Below, one piece after another: positions 15,429 through 24,831 of a stretch of 57,641 bases of DNA. Both the position numbers and the translations under genes were made by a program. Source of the DNA: Chthoniobacterales bacterium (GTDB lineage: Bacteria > Verrucomicrobiota > Verrucomicrobiia > Chthoniobacterales > JACTMZ01); the NCBI GenBank assembly GCA_014879535.1, contig JACSRX010000049.1:1-57641 (forward strand), written 5' to 3'. Below the pieces are notes generated by a model that worked only from the letters and a program-made list of their open reading frames with translations, had not been told where the DNA came from and did not search any database. How positions within the stretch are numbered: position 1 is the stretch's first letter; the number at the start of each line of letters is the position of its first letter.

Positions 15429-15884
15429 ATGTTCAAACCACTCCCCGAGCCCCTCGGAACGAGGTTGCGCCGACTCATCATCGGCGCGGCATTGTTCTCG
15501 GTCCTGTCCACGGCTTCCGCGATCACCCTCTGGATGCAGGGTGCGCATGGTTTGCTCCGCCACATGGACATCCCGCTGCATCTCCTCGGAGGCTTTGCCG
15601 CAGCTGCAGTCTTCGCGTGGATTCTTCCGTCCATCCTTTCTCCCGAAATTCTCCACGCCCTTCCCAAACCCGTCGCCATGGTCCCGATCCTCGGGTTCAC
15701 CGCCCTTGTGACAATCGCATGGGAGGTCTTCGAGTATTTCCTCGATCATTTTCTCGGAACCCTCCTCCAACTTTCCACGTTCGACACCTTGAAGGACATG
15801 ATGGTCGGGTTGGCGGGCGGCGCACTTGTCGCGTTCGCATGGCCCGGAAGGAACCGTTGGAAGGACTCCCGCCCTCCAGCCTGA
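15429..15884 (+). CDS. DUF2238/YjdF-like small membrane protein
   Basis: A 151-residue protein with about four membrane helices. Polar residues sit inside or next to helices in a pattern like DUF2238/YjdF: MDIPLHLLGGF, then WEVFEYFLDHF, then FDTLKDMMVGLAGG. These Asp, His and Glu residues may bind a metal or an ion. It begins 5 bases after the lipoprotein gene stop. Family assignment is by motif impression only; role unknown. Confidence 0.6.
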   Translation: MFKPLPEPLGTRLRRLIIGAALFSVLSTASAITLWMQGAHGLLRHMDIPLHLLGGFAAAAVFAWILPSILSPEILHALPKPVAMVPILGFTALVTIAWEVFEYFLDHFLGTLLQLSTFDTLKDMMVGLAGGALVAFAWPGRNRWKDSRPPA

Positions 15885-15963
15885 CTCCGATTGCATCAAT
15901 CTCCCCGATATCCCAAGAATGGCTTTCCACCCCCGGGTCTCCGCGGCAAATGCATCTCACTCG

Positions 15964-16707
15964 ATGAATTCCGTTCTTTCGCTCATCGGCGTCGAACTCA
16001 GCCCCGTCTCTTACCGGGAGAAACTCGTTTCCACCCTGGGTGGCATGCTGGCCATCGGTCTTCTGGCGTGGATCTCCCGCCATGCCGTGGACGGGGACGG
16101 CGCGGTGTTCATTGTTGCCTCGATGGGGGCCAGCGCGGTCCTGCTGTTCGCGGTGCCGCACGGCCAGTTGTCCCAGCCATGGCCCGTGCTGGCCGGGCAC
16201 GGCCTCTCGGCCACGATCGGCGTCCTCTGCGCCCGCCATCTCGGCACCGGCTGGCTTGCCGCCGGCTGCGCAGTCGGGTTTTCCATCGGGGTGATGCACC
16301 AGTTCAAATGCATCCACCCGCCGGGCGGCGCCACAGCCATGACGGCCGTGATGGGCGGTGATGCCGTGCGCGAACTGGGGCTGCAATTCGTCTGGTGGCC
16401 GGTCTTGGCCAACGCATTGGTCATTCTGGGGTTCGCCGTGGTGTTCAACTGGCCGTTCGCATGGCGTCGTTATCCCTCAGCCCTTTCTAAAGGACGCCGG
16501 CCGCCCAAACCCCATCCCTTCGGCAGGGAAAACACGCATGAAGACATTGTCCGCGCCCTTCGCGAACTGGATTCCTTCGTGGATGTCACCGAAGCCGATT
16601 TGATGACCTTGGCCCGCACGATCGCCCGCGAGCGGGAAGCGCGCCTTGTCAAAGAATCGCGGGAAAAGGCCCGAGGACCGCACACACCGCCGTCGGCGCC
16701 GCACTGA
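15964..16707 (+). CDS. HPP family integral membrane protein
   Basis: A 247-residue protein from the ATG at 15964; an ATG at 15919 would add 15 residues of no obvious merit. Four to five membrane helices cover residues 20-165. The signature CIHPPGGATAMTAVMGG is the HPP motif; cyanobacterial members have been linked to nitrite transport. A cytoplasmic tail of about 80 charged residues follows (ENTHEDIVRALRELDSFVDV). It continues the run of small membrane genes; the transported substrate, if any, is unknown. Confidence 0.82.
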   Translation: MNSVLSLIGVELSPVSYREKLVSTLGGMLAIGLLAWISRHAVDGDGAVFIVASMGASAVLLFAVPHGQLSQPWPVLAGHGLSATIGVLCARHLGTGWLAAGCAVGFSIGVMHQFKCIHPPGGATAMTAVMGGDAVRELGLQFVWWPVLANALVILGFAVVFNWPFAWRRYPSALSKGRRPPKPHPFGRENTHEDIVRALRELDSFVDVTEADLMTLARTIAREREARLVKESREKARGPHTPPSAPH

Positions 16708-16718
16708 CACTTGCCAGC

Positions 16719-17159
16719 ATGTTCACCCTGTCGTCCCCACTTTCCATTTCGGCACTGGTGATCGGCATCAGTGCGGCGGCCGCCCTCTTCTTCATGCGTC
16801 CTGCCCGGTGGTCATGGCGGACATTCCTCGCCGCCATTCTGCCGTCATTGCTGATGCTCACCCTGTTTTGCAGCCTCGCCATCCACATACACGGGAGCCT
16901 CGGCGGATGGCCCGAATCCATCGGCGAGTGTGGATTCCCGCGGAACCTTGTTGTCCATGCCCATGTCACCATGGGCTATTTCATGTTTCTCGTGCTCTCG
17001 GGCCTCTTTGTGTGGCCCGCGGCATTCCTCGTCTGCCTTGCAATCCGCCGGTGGAGGAGCGCGCTTTTCCATCTCGGGGTGCATGCCCTCGCCTTTTTTG
17101 CATGCCTTGGCGCGATGCAGCTCGCGCCCCCTCTGTTTCTGAACTGGTGGTGGGATTGA
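16719..17159 (+). CDS. Integral membrane protein, function unknown
   Basis: A 146-residue protein with four predicted membrane helices (near residues 8-25, 33-55, 78-108 and 115-138). Several His residues lie near the membrane (IHIHGS, VVHAHVTMG), a pattern sometimes seen in haem- or metal-binding membrane proteins, but no family is recognised. It starts 11 bases after the HPP gene. Confidence 0.65.
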   Translation: MFTLSSPLSISALVIGISAAAALFFMRPARWSWRTFLAAILPSLLMLTLFCSLAIHIHGSLGGWPESIGECGFPRNLVVHAHVTMGYFMFLVLSGLFVWPAAFLVCLAIRRWRSALFHLGVHALAFFACLGAMQLAPPLFLNWWWD

Positions 17160-17205
17160 GATGCCTGCCCGGCCTCCACCCGGGCGCGACCCTCAAAATC
17201 CGGCC

Positions 17206-18123
17206 ATGAATCGGGAACCCTCTCTTTCGATCAGGATCGAGTTCTTCATCGTCAGATTTTGCGAGCGCATCTTTCCGCCGCGAATGCTGCGCTTCGTCCT
17301 GTGGCCGTTGGTCGCTTTCCGCGCATGGCCGATGTTCCTGATGTTCTGCAAACACGATTGGAACAGCCCGAAACTCCCGCAAGCGCTGCGGCAAAGGGCG
17401 AGCAACATGGTGCTCACCTGGCATAAGTGCATGATTTACCGGTATGCCGAGATCCCCTCGATGTTTCCGGACCGTTGGGGACGGCCACATTGGCGCCGAC
17501 GCTTCCGGCATGAGGGACAGGAGCATCTCATCTCAGTCCGGGACGCCGGCGAGCCCTCGATCCTCGCGACCCTGCATTTCGGATCGCTCAGCGTCCTGCG
17601 ATGCTGCCTGCGCATCCTTGCGATTTCCGCATCGCAGATGGCTTTCGGCAACGGCGACATGCAGGCTGCCGCCGACCGCAAGGATGCCTATCTCGCGCGG
17701 GTGGCCCGGCCGTGCACCGCCCCTCCGATCTTCCGCCTCGATGCCCTGCGGGAGGCGACACGGTTTCTTGAGGCTGGAAACACCCTGATCATTTGCGTGG
17801 ATACCGGCGTGGGAAGGCAGGTGCGCGGTGTCGCGGGAACCGCGGCTCTCACCATGGCTTCCGGAGCGATCCGCCTGTCCCGGAGCACCGGCGCCCGACT
17901 TCTGCCTTGTCTCATCTACGAGGAAAAGCCGTGGCGATATGTCGTCCGCATAGGAACCCCGATCCCGGCGGATCAGCCGGATTCCGAGGCGGCCGACGCC
18001 CTCATGCGGGAGTTCCTGCCCGTCGTTTCGGAATACCCGGAACAATACGAATGCGGTCCGATCAGCTGCTGGAGTCCGGCTGATGCGGGGAAGGGCGTCG
18101 GCACCGGAGAAATCGGCGCATGA
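17206..18123 (+). CDS. Lysophospholipid acyltransferase-like protein (LpxL/HtrB-related)
   Basis: A 305-residue protein from the ATG at 17206; an ATG at 17161 touching the previous stop is possible. The layout resembles LpxL/HtrB-type acyltransferases: an amphipathic N-terminus, then ILATLHFGSLSVLRCCLR where the catalytic HX4D/E should be, and a later LEAGNTLIICVDTGVG block. In this copy the residue four after His is Ser, not Asp or Glu, so activity is uncertain. The C-terminus reads EYPEQYECGPISCW, similar to the end of acyltransferases of this group. Likely at the inner face of the membrane. Confidence 0.65.
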   Translation: MNREPSLSIRIEFFIVRFCERIFPPRMLRFVLWPLVAFRAWPMFLMFCKHDWNSPKLPQALRQRASNMVLTWHKCMIYRYAEIPSMFPDRWGRPHWRRRFRHEGQEHLISVRDAGEPSILATLHFGSLSVLRCCLRILAISASQMAFGNGDMQAAADRKDAYLARVARPCTAPPIFRLDALREATRFLEAGNTLIICVDTGVGRQVRGVAGTAALTMASGAIRLSRSTGARLLPCLIYEEKPWRYVVRIGTPIPADQPDSEAADALMREFLPVVSEYPEQYECGPISCWSPADAGKGVGTGEIGA

Positions 18124-18167
18124 CCGGACTTCCCTAACCTGCAGACTTCGCATTAACTTGCAGGAAC

Positions 18168-19613
18168 ATGGACGTGGAAATCCTGTCGCGCATCCAGTTC
18201 GCGTTCACGGTGATGTTCCATTACATCTATCCCCCCCTGAGCATCGGGCTCGGGGTGATCCTTGTGATCATGGAGGCGATGTGGCTCAGGACCGGAAAGG
18301 TGCGCTACCACAACATGGCGCGCTATTGGACGCGGGTGTTCGGGCTCACCTTCGCCATCGGCGTGGCCACGGGCATTGTCATGGAATTCGAGTTCGGCAC
18401 CAACTGGGCGACCTACTCGCGGTTCGTCGGCGACGTGTTCGGCAGCGCGCTCGCCGCGGAGGGCATCTTCGCCTTCTTCCTCGAATCCGGCTTCCTCGCC
18501 ATCCTGCTCTTCGGGTGGAACAAGGTGGGACCGAAGATGCATTTCTTCGCCACGGTGATGGTGTGCCTCGGGTCGCACTTCAGCGCGGTGTGGATCGTGG
18601 TCGCCAATTCCTGGATGCAGACCCCGGCCGGGTTTTCCATCGAATACAACGGACAGATCATGCCCCCCGGCTTCATCCCCTCGGCCGACCAGATCCTGCA
18701 CTCGCGGGCCGTGATCCATGACTTCTGGGCCATGGTCTTCAATCCGTCGGCCATGGACCGCCTGTCGCACGTGATCGTCGGGTGCTGGCAGGCCGGGGCA
18801 TTCCTTGTCATCAGCATCAGCGCGTTCTACCTGCTGCGCGGACGCCACAGGGAATTCGCCATGACTTCCCTGAAGATCGGTCTCGTCGTCGCCGCGGTCG
18901 CGTCGCTCCTGCAGCTCGCCACCGGCGCCAAGTCGGCCGACGGCGTGACCAGGAACCAGCCGGCGAAACTGGCCGCGATGGAGGGATTGTTCAAGACACA
19001 GTCCAACGCCCCGATGGGAATCATGGGTTGGGTGGACATGGAGAAGGAGGAAGTCACCGGTCTTCAGATTCCCGGCATGCTCAGCATGCTGGTCGGAAAC
19101 TCGACCGACACCGTGGTCACGGGACTCGACGCCTTCCCGAAGGAGGACTGGCCGCCCGTGCAGGCGGTGTTCCAATTTTACCACATCATGATCAGCATCG
19201 GCATGGCTCTGATCGGCATTGCCTGGCTGGGGATGTTCCTGTGGTGGCGGGGCAAACTTTTCGATCTCACCAATCCCCTCATCCGCGCTTATTATGTGGT
19301 GCTGGTGCTCGCCGTCCTCGGTCCGCAGATCGCCAACCAGACAGGGTGGTTCACCGCGGAGATGGGCCGGCAACCGTGGATTGTTTACGGGATCATGCGG
19401 ACCTCCCAAGGGCTCTCGACCGTGGTCACGGCCAACCACGTGCTCGCTTCGCTCATCATGTTCGCCGCGATCTACGCGCTGCTTTTCGCGGTTTTCATCT
19501 ACCTGCTGACGCGCAAAATCCAGAAAGGCCCCGACCACGAGGAGGACAGCGAGGAGATGCCCCCGAGCTGGATCGCCCTGATGGAACGCCGCGGCACGCG
19601 AGCCGCCTCCTGA
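18168..19613 (+). CDS. cydA: Cytochrome bd ubiquinol oxidase subunit I
   Basis: A 481-residue subunit of the cytochrome bd quinol oxidase, which reduces O2 to water with high affinity. Conserved residues are visible: H18 in [12 protein letters not shown] (haem b595/d site), E98 and E106 in [12 protein letters not shown] (proton path), H201 in SHVIVGCW (haem b558) and a Met in YHIMISIG. The GRQPW motif sits in the C-terminal half. The quinol-binding loop is of the short type and the total length is normal. The cydB gene begins 8 bases downstream. I found no CydX and no cydCD in the window. Confidence 0.96.
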   Translation: MDVEILSRIQFAFTVMFHYIYPPLSIGLGVILVIMEAMWLRTGKVRYHNMARYWTRVFGLTFAIGVATGIVMEFEFGTNWATYSRFVGDVFGSALAAEGIFAFFLESGFLAILLFGWNKVGPKMHFFATVMVCLGSHFSAVWIVVANSWMQTPAGFSIEYNGQIMPPGFIPSADQILHSRAVIHDFWAMVFNPSAMDRLSHVIVGCWQAGAFLVISISAFYLLRGRHREFAMTSLKIGLVVAAVASLLQLATGAKSADGVTRNQPAKLAAMEGLFKTQSNAPMGIMGWVDMEKEEVTGLQIPGMLSMLVGNSTDTVVTGLDAFPKEDWPPVQAVFQFYHIMISIGMALIGIAWLGMFLWWRGKLFDLTNPLIRAYYVVLVLAVLGPQIANQTGWFTAEMGRQPWIVYGIMRTSQGLSTVVTANHVLASLIMFAAIYALLFAVFIYLLTRKIQKGPDHEEDSEEMPPSWIALMERRGTRAAS

Positions 19614-19620
19614 CACCACC

Positions 19621-20637
19621 ATGGATCTCAACACAGTCTGGTTCATCCTGGTCGGCGTGCTGTTCACCGGCTACGCCATGCTCGACGGCTTCGACTTGGG
19701 CGTGGGAACGCTGCACTTGTTCGTGAAGAAGGACGAGGACCGCCGCGTCTTTCTCAACGCCATCGGCCCGGTTTGGGACGGCAACGAAGTGTGGCTCGTC
19801 ACCGGCGGCGGCGCGCTTTTCGCAGCGTTCCCGGTGGTCTATGCCACGGTGTTCTCGGGGTTCTACCTCGCCTTCATGGCACTGCTGGCGGCCCTCATTT
19901 TCCGCGCGGTCGCCATCGAGTTCCGCAGCAAGGAAACCTGGCGCTGGTGGCGGACCATGTGGGACACCGGATTCTCCCTCGGGAGCATCGTGTCGGGACT
20001 CCTCATCGGAGTGGCGATGGGCAACATCCTCCAGGGGATCCAACTCGACGAGCGCGGCGAGTATGTCGGCGGGTTCTGGGCGCTCCTGAATCCCTACGCC
20101 CTCCTGCTCGGCGGCACCACGGTGGCGCTTTTCGCCATGCACGGGTCGATCTATCTGGTGATGAAAACCGGGGGCGATCTGCAGGCACGTGTCCGCCGCT
20201 GGGTCAACCGCACCATCGGCATCTTCCTCGCGTTCTACATCATTCTCAACGTGGCCACGCTGGTGTATGCGCCGCACCTGCTGGAAATCGTCCGCGCCAG
20301 GCCTTGGCTGCTCGTCATTTTCGTCATCAACGTGCTGATCGTGCTCAACATCCCGCGGGAGAACCACAAGGGGAACGAGTTCCGGGCCTTCCTCTCCTCC
20401 TGCGCGGCCATGGCGACGCTGATGATGCTTTTCGGTTTCACGGTCTTCCCGAACATGGTCCTTTCCATGCCGAATCCGGAGAACAGCCTCAACATCTACA
20501 ATTCCGCCTCCACGCCGAAGACGCATTTCATCATGCTCATCATCGCCCTCATCGGCGTGCCCATCGTCCTCGCCTACACCGCGAGCATCTACTACATCTT
20601 CCGCGGCAAGGTGAAACTCACCCCGCACAGCTACTGA
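19621..20637 (+). CDS. cydB: Cytochrome bd ubiquinol oxidase subunit II
   Basis: A 338-residue partner of CydA with eight or nine membrane helices. It opens with the typical MLDGFDLGVGTLHLF and carries WDGNEVWLVTGGGALF, which marks CydB. It holds no haem axial ligand of its own and is needed for assembly of the di-haem site. It forms an operon with cydA; a permease-thioesterase fusion follows 76 bases later on the same strand and may be co-transcribed. Confidence 0.96.
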   Translation: MDLNTVWFILVGVLFTGYAMLDGFDLGVGTLHLFVKKDEDRRVFLNAIGPVWDGNEVWLVTGGGALFAAFPVVYATVFSGFYLAFMALLAALIFRAVAIEFRSKETWRWWRTMWDTGFSLGSIVSGLLIGVAMGNILQGIQLDERGEYVGGFWALLNPYALLLGGTTVALFAMHGSIYLVMKTGGDLQARVRRWVNRTIGIFLAFYIILNVATLVYAPHLLEIVRARPWLLVIFVINVLIVLNIPRENHKGNEFRAFLSSCAAMATLMMLFGFTVFPNMVLSMPNPENSLNIYNSASTPKTHFIMLIIALIGVPIVLAYTASIYYIFRGKVKLTPHSY

Positions 20638-20713
20638 CCGGCCGCTCCCCACGAAAGTTGGGCAAGCAGCGGACGCCATGCTACCATCCCCTTAACAACC
20701 AATCCCCGCCCGC

Positions 20714-22636
20714 ATGTCCGCCGCCCAACCCGAGCCCTACCGCTGGTTCAACACCCTGCTGTGGGGCAACTCCGTCGCGCTGTCCTGGATGTGGGGACTC
20801 GGACTCTTCTTCTCGGTCCAGTTCACCACGCAGTTCGGATTGCCGGGGCTGCTCAGCTTCGCCATCCCGAACGCCCTCGGACTGATCGGCTTCGGGCTCA
20901 TCACCCACCACCTGGCGCGGCGGCAGGAAGGCGGGTCCGAGTCACTCGGGAGATTCTTCACCGCGTGGTCGCGGCCGTTCCGCCTGATCTTCTTCCTCTA
21001 CCAGCTGCTCGCCATCACGCTGACCATCTTCGCCCTCATCCGCTACGGTTGGATGCCGCTGGGCTTCGAGCCCGAGATTTTGTTCCTCCCGCTGATCCTT
21101 CTGGTCGTGCTCGCGGCGGGCATCCTTTTCGGCGAGGAGTTCAACATCCGGCGCATCAAATGGAGCCACGGCGTCATTTTTCTCATTGTCGCGGTCGCCA
21201 TCGCCATCCTCGCCACCGCGCCGTGGCGGGTCACCCAAGGGGGGCCCGTGGTTCCGGCGCAGAAACTTCCCGCCGACGATTGGAATTACTGGGGCTACAT
21301 GGTCCCGATCTTCATCGGTTTCCTGCTCGGCCCGTGGCTCGACCTCCAGCAATGGCAGCGCGCGATCCAGATGCACCGGGAGCGCGTGTCCGTCGCGGCC
21401 GCCTACATTGCAGGGGCGCTCCAATTCTTCCTGCTTCTCATTTTCCACGGGATGCTCGCCGTGTGGGCCCTCGGAGCCGGCGCGGCAAGGCACCTCCATT
21501 CCGGCCTCGGCGGCCACGTTTACGGCCACGACTCGATCATGCGGTTCCTATTCGACAAGGCCGCCGACCATCCGTGGATTTTCGGGGCCTACTGCGTGTT
21601 CCTCTGCGCCTGCGTGCTGACCACGCTGGACAGCGGATACATCGCGCTGCGCTGGTTCCTGCAGAGCAATGTGCGCACGAGCGTCAATGCCATCTTCGCC
21701 CTCGTCCCCACGTCGCTGGTGACGTCGCCCATCCCGCTGTTCATCTTCTGCGGGGCGGTGGCGCTGGCGGGCGCGGCGGTCGGCCTGGAACTCGAGTATT
21801 TCATGATCTTCTACGCGACGTTCTTCGTCGGGTATTCCGCACTGGCCGTGGCGCGCTGCTACGTCAACACCCCGGCGAACCGCATCCCGCAGGTGAAGAT
21901 GTTCTGCCTGGGCAGCCTCGCGGTGGTCATTTTCGCCTTCGGCTACCTGCTCGCCTACCCCGTGTTCATGATCATCGGATCACTCCTGCCGCTGGGTTAT
22001 GTCCTGTGGACGCTGGCCAAGCCGACTTCCTCCGAGGATTTCGTGAGCGGCGCCGACGAGCTCGGCGCTCCGGCTGACGAAATGGCCCCGATGGCGGCTC
22101 CGGCACGGCCGGCGGCTCCGGCCGCGGCGGCCGCGCACACGAGGGCATCGCTCGCCGAGACTGCCGCCGCCATCGGGGATGCCGCCAAGTCCCTCGTGGC
22201 CACGGCACAGCACCCCCTCGGCGGACATTTCGAGGACAAGTGGTTCGTCCATTCGTTCGTGGCCACCTATGCGGACACGAACTCGGTCGGCAACGTCTAT
22301 TTCGGCATGTATGCGATGTGGGTGGGCAAGACGCGCGAGCTGTTCTTCAACCGGGTGATGCCGAAGTTCAACCTCAAGAACACGTCATTCTACATCCTCA
22401 CGCGCTCCTTCGAGCACAAGTTCATGCGGGAGACGCGGGAGTTCGAGACGGTGAGCGTGAAGATCCGCATCGGCAGCTACAACCGAAAGTTCGTCCACCT
22501 CGAGCACGAAATCTACGATGCCGAGAACCACCTGCTCGGCAAGGGCCAGCAAAGCCTGCTGTTCGTCTCCTCGGCGGATTACAAGATGATCGACGTTCCC
22601 GCCGAAGTGCACACCGCGTTCCTGGCCTACGTGTAA
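20714..22636 (+). CDS. Polytopic permease-like domain fused to hotdog thioesterase domain
   Basis: A 640-residue protein in two parts. Residues 10-430 have about eleven membrane helices with a loose resemblance to sodium:solute symporters. An Ala/Pro-rich linker covers roughly 440-480. Residues about 505-640 form a 4HBT hotdog thioesterase-like domain: ADTNSVGNVYFGMYAMWVGK with the putative catalytic D521, then VSVKIRIGSYNRKFVHLEHE. Stand-alone YbgC/FcbC-type enzymes hydrolyse acyl-CoA. Joining one to a permease would place it at the inner face of the membrane. The domain calls are by pattern; the permease substrate is unknown. It follows cydAB by 76 bases. Confidence 0.78.
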   Translation: MSAAQPEPYRWFNTLLWGNSVALSWMWGLGLFFSVQFTTQFGLPGLLSFAIPNALGLIGFGLITHHLARRQEGGSESLGRFFTAWSRPFRLIFFLYQLLAITLTIFALIRYGWMPLGFEPEILFLPLILLVVLAAGILFGEEFNIRRIKWSHGVIFLIVAVAIAILATAPWRVTQGGPVVPAQKLPADDWNYWGYMVPIFIGFLLGPWLDLQQWQRAIQMHRERVSVAAAYIAGALQFFLLLIFHGMLAVWALGAGAARHLHSGLGGHVYGHDSIMRFLFDKAADHPWIFGAYCVFLCACVLTTLDSGYIALRWFLQSNVRTSVNAIFALVPTSLVTSPIPLFIFCGAVALAGAAVGLELEYFMIFYATFFVGYSALAVARCYVNTPANRIPQVKMFCLGSLAVVIFAFGYLLAYPVFMIIGSLLPLGYVLWTLAKPTSSEDFVSGADELGAPADEMAPMAAPARPAAPAAAAAHTRASLAETAAAIGDAAKSLVATAQHPLGGHFEDKWFVHSFVATYADTNSVGNVYFGMYAMWVGKTRELFFNRVMPKFNLKNTSFYILTRSFEHKFMRETREFETVSVKIRIGSYNRKFVHLEHEIYDAENHLLGKGQQSLLFVSSADYKMIDVPAEVHTAFLAYV

Positions 22637-22639
22637 CGG

Positions 22640-23863
22640 TCAATCCACCCCGAGCAAACGGGCGCCGACGGCGGCCGCATCGATTTCCGCCCGGCTGTGA
22701 ACCCGCAGGACGGGCTCCCCTGCGGCGACTTGCCCGCCCTCCTTGCGGAGACATTCCACACCCACGGCAAAGTCCACGGCATCCCCGGCCTTGGCGCGCC
22801 CCGCGCCCAGCTCGACGCAGAAACGCCCGATCTCGAGGGCGTCGAGACGCGTCAGCTCGCCCGCACGGGGCGCCGTGATTTCCGTGATCACGGGCGCACG
22901 GTGCAATTCGCGCATGGTTTCGAGGACCGACACATCGCCGCCCTGCGCGGCAACCATGGCTGTGAATTTTTCCCAGGCACTCCCGTCCTGCAGGCGACGA
23001 CGCAGATTTTCGCGCGACACGGAGACAAGCGGAACCGCCAGATCCAAGGTCAGCTCCACCAGATCCTCCGGGCCTCCCCCTTGGAGCACCTCGACGCACT
23101 CGGCAACCTCGAGTGCATTGCCTGCCGTGAGTCCGAGGGGCTGGTTCATGGGATTGAGCAGCGCGGTTGTCTCGACCCCTGATGCGCGGCCAACCGCGAC
23201 CATCGCAGCAGCCAGCTTCTCCGCGTCCTCGTGCTTCCGCATGAAGGCGCCACGCCCGAATTTCACATCAAGCACAAGCCGGTCGAGCGACTCGGCCAGC
23301 TTCTTCGACATGATGCTGGCCACGATGAGAGGCAGGGACGCCACCGTGCCGGTGACGTCGCGGAGGGCGTAAAGCTTCTTGTCCGCAGGGCAGAGGTTGT
23401 CCGTCTGGCCGGCGATGAAACATCCGACGGATTCGAGTTGGGCCAGCATTTCGGGCCACGGAAGGTTCACACGGAACCCCGGGATGCTCTCGAGTTTGTC
23501 GAGCGTTCCGCCGGTGAAGCCGAGCCCGCGCCCCGAAATCATGGGCACCCACACACCCTCGCAGGCAAGCAGCGGGGCAAGGACCAGCGAAACCTTGTCG
23601 CCGACGCCGCCGGTCGAATGCTTGTCCACCTTGGGCGGGGTGCCGTCGGGCCAGTCGAAAACATCGCCGGAATCGCGCATCTGCACCGTCAACGCCGTGG
23701 TCTCGGCATCATCCATGCCCCGGAAGAAAATCGCCATGGCCAACGCCGCCATCTGGTAATCCGGCACATCCCCGCGCACGTAACCGCCGACAATCGCGGC
23801 GATTTCGTCCGCGGACAGCGTGCCGCCGTCGCGCTTTCTCTCGATGAGTCCGGGAACGTGCAT
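22640..23863 (-). CDS. deoA: Thymidine phosphorylase
   Basis: A 407-residue enzyme that converts thymidine and phosphate to thymine and deoxyribose-1-phosphate. Family motifs are clear: KHSTGGVGDKVSLVLAPLLA near residue 80, SGRGLGFTGGTLDKLES, and VASIMSKKLAESLDRLVLDV with KFGRGAFM. The ATG at 23863 gives MHVPGLIERKRDGG, the usual N-terminus; the open frame continues upstream but without similarity. It lies 55 bases downstream of a half-length aldehyde dehydrogenase gene on the same strand, a pairing that fits deoxyribose salvage. It converges with the fusion-permease gene, 3 bases apart. Confidence 0.93.
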   Translation of the reverse strand: MHVPGLIERKRDGGTLSADEIAAIVGGYVRGDVPDYQMAALAMAIFFRGMDDAETTALTVQMRDSGDVFDWPDGTPPKVDKHSTGGVGDKVSLVLAPLLACEGVWVPMISGRGLGFTGGTLDKLESIPGFRVNLPWPEMLAQLESVGCFIAGQTDNLCPADKKLYALRDVTGTVASLPLIVASIMSKKLAESLDRLVLDVKFGRGAFMRKHEDAEKLAAAMVAVGRASGVETTALLNPMNQPLGLTAGNALEVAECVEVLQGGGPEDLVELTLDLAVPLVSVSRENLRRRLQDGSAWEKFTAMVAAQGGDVSVLETMRELHRAPVITEITAPRAGELTRLDALEIGRFCVELGAGRAKAGDAVDFAVGVECLRKEGGQVAAGEPVLRVHSRAEIDAAAVGARLLGVD

Positions 23864-23918
23864 CCTGTTTGACGCGGAGTCTAAGACCGGCCTCGTTCCC
23901 CGTGGTGCAGGGACATCC

Positions 23919-24812
23919 TCACCAGCCGATCGGATGCCATGCGGTCTTGAACTCGATCGTGTCGAGGATCCATTGCGCATGGCCGCCCGTGCCCCAGTCA
24001 CCGACCGGGACCGTATGGCGCGCGTAACGTTTCAGGTTCACCGCCGTCCCCTCGTGCAGGGTCTTGTCAAGGGCGGCGTCCTCGCACCCGTTGACGATGG
24101 CGTTGACATCCATGTGGGAGGCAGCCACCGCGGCCAGGTCGGCACGGCGTCCGGAAAGGATGTTGACCACGCCCCCGGGCAGGTCGCTCGTGGCGAGGAT
24201 TTCCCCGAAGGTCAGCGCGGGCAACGGGGCGGTCTCGGAGGGAACCACGATGCAGGTGTTGCCGGTGAGGATGGTCGCGGCGACCAGGTGCACCAAGGGC
24301 GCGAAGGAGGGCTTGTCGGGACAGAATATGACCACGACACCGGTGCCCTCGGGATAGGTGAAGTTGAAGTGAGGCGAGGAGACAGGGTTCACCGAACCGA
24401 AGACCGCGGTGAATTTGTCCGTCCATCCCGCATAGTGGACGAGCAGTTCCACGGCATCGGCCACCTCGCGGCGGGCCACCGCGGTGCTCACACCGGCGTT
24501 CCGGGCGATCTCGCCCTCCATCTCGGCGGACCGCATTTCCAGCATCTCCGCCGCGCGGTAGAGGATCTGACCCTTGAGGTAGGCCGCGGCGCCGGCCCAT
24601 TTCGGGAATGCCTTGCGGGCGGCAACAACCGCATCACGCAGGTCCTTGCGCGATGCGCGGGACACCTGTGCCAGCGTCTGCCGGCCATCGGCGGAGAGCG
24701 CCGGGACCACCTTGCCGCTCTCGGAGCGGATGAATGCGCCACCAACGTAAAGTTTGTAGGTTTTGAGAACTTGCAGACGGCCGTTTCTTGCCGCAGCGGG
24801 GGTTTTTGCCAT
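23919..24812 (-). CDS. Half-length aldehyde dehydrogenase-like protein lacking the catalytic domain
   Basis: A 297-residue protein; full ALDHs have about 480-500. It matches the N-terminal, NAD-binding part of the superfamily: YKLYVGGAFIRSESGK at the start, then FTYPEGTGVVVIFCPDKPSF and GNTCIVVPSETAPLPALTF, ending after VNAIVNGCEDAALDKTL. The C-terminal half with the active-site Cys is absent, and the last 40 residues are unlike the family. The sequence shows no frameshift within view. Short paralogues like this sit beside full-length ALDH and deoC in deoxyribose operons of other phyla, so it may be a structural partner; here only deoA is adjacent. Just 19 bases separate its ATG from the divergent fcl gene. 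Confidence 0.8.
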   Translation of the reverse strand: MAKTPAAARNGRLQVLKTYKLYVGGAFIRSESGKVVPALSADGRQTLAQVSRASRKDLRDAVVAARKAFPKWAGAAAYLKGQILYRAAEMLEMRSAEMEGEIARNAGVSTAVARREVADAVELLVHYAGWTDKFTAVFGSVNPVSSPHFNFTYPEGTGVVVIFCPDKPSFAPLVHLVAATILTGNTCIVVPSETAPLPALTFGEILATSDLPGGVVNILSGRRADLAAVAASHMDVNAIVNGCEDAALDKTLHEGTAVNLKRYARHTVPVGDWGTGGHAQWILDTIEFKTAWHPIGW

Positions 24813-24831
24813 AGCGTGGCGACCCTAACGA

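Noticed and set aside
17161-17205. Upstream ATG of the acyltransferase-like gene
   Set aside because: It touches the previous stop but adds only a Pro/Gly/Arg-rich stretch; the ATG at 17206 gives a more natural N-terminus. Not excluded.
18153-19667. Open frame of 504 codons antisense to cydA
   Set aside because: His/Asp/Glu/Arg-rich shadow; cydA has all its haem ligands on the plus strand.
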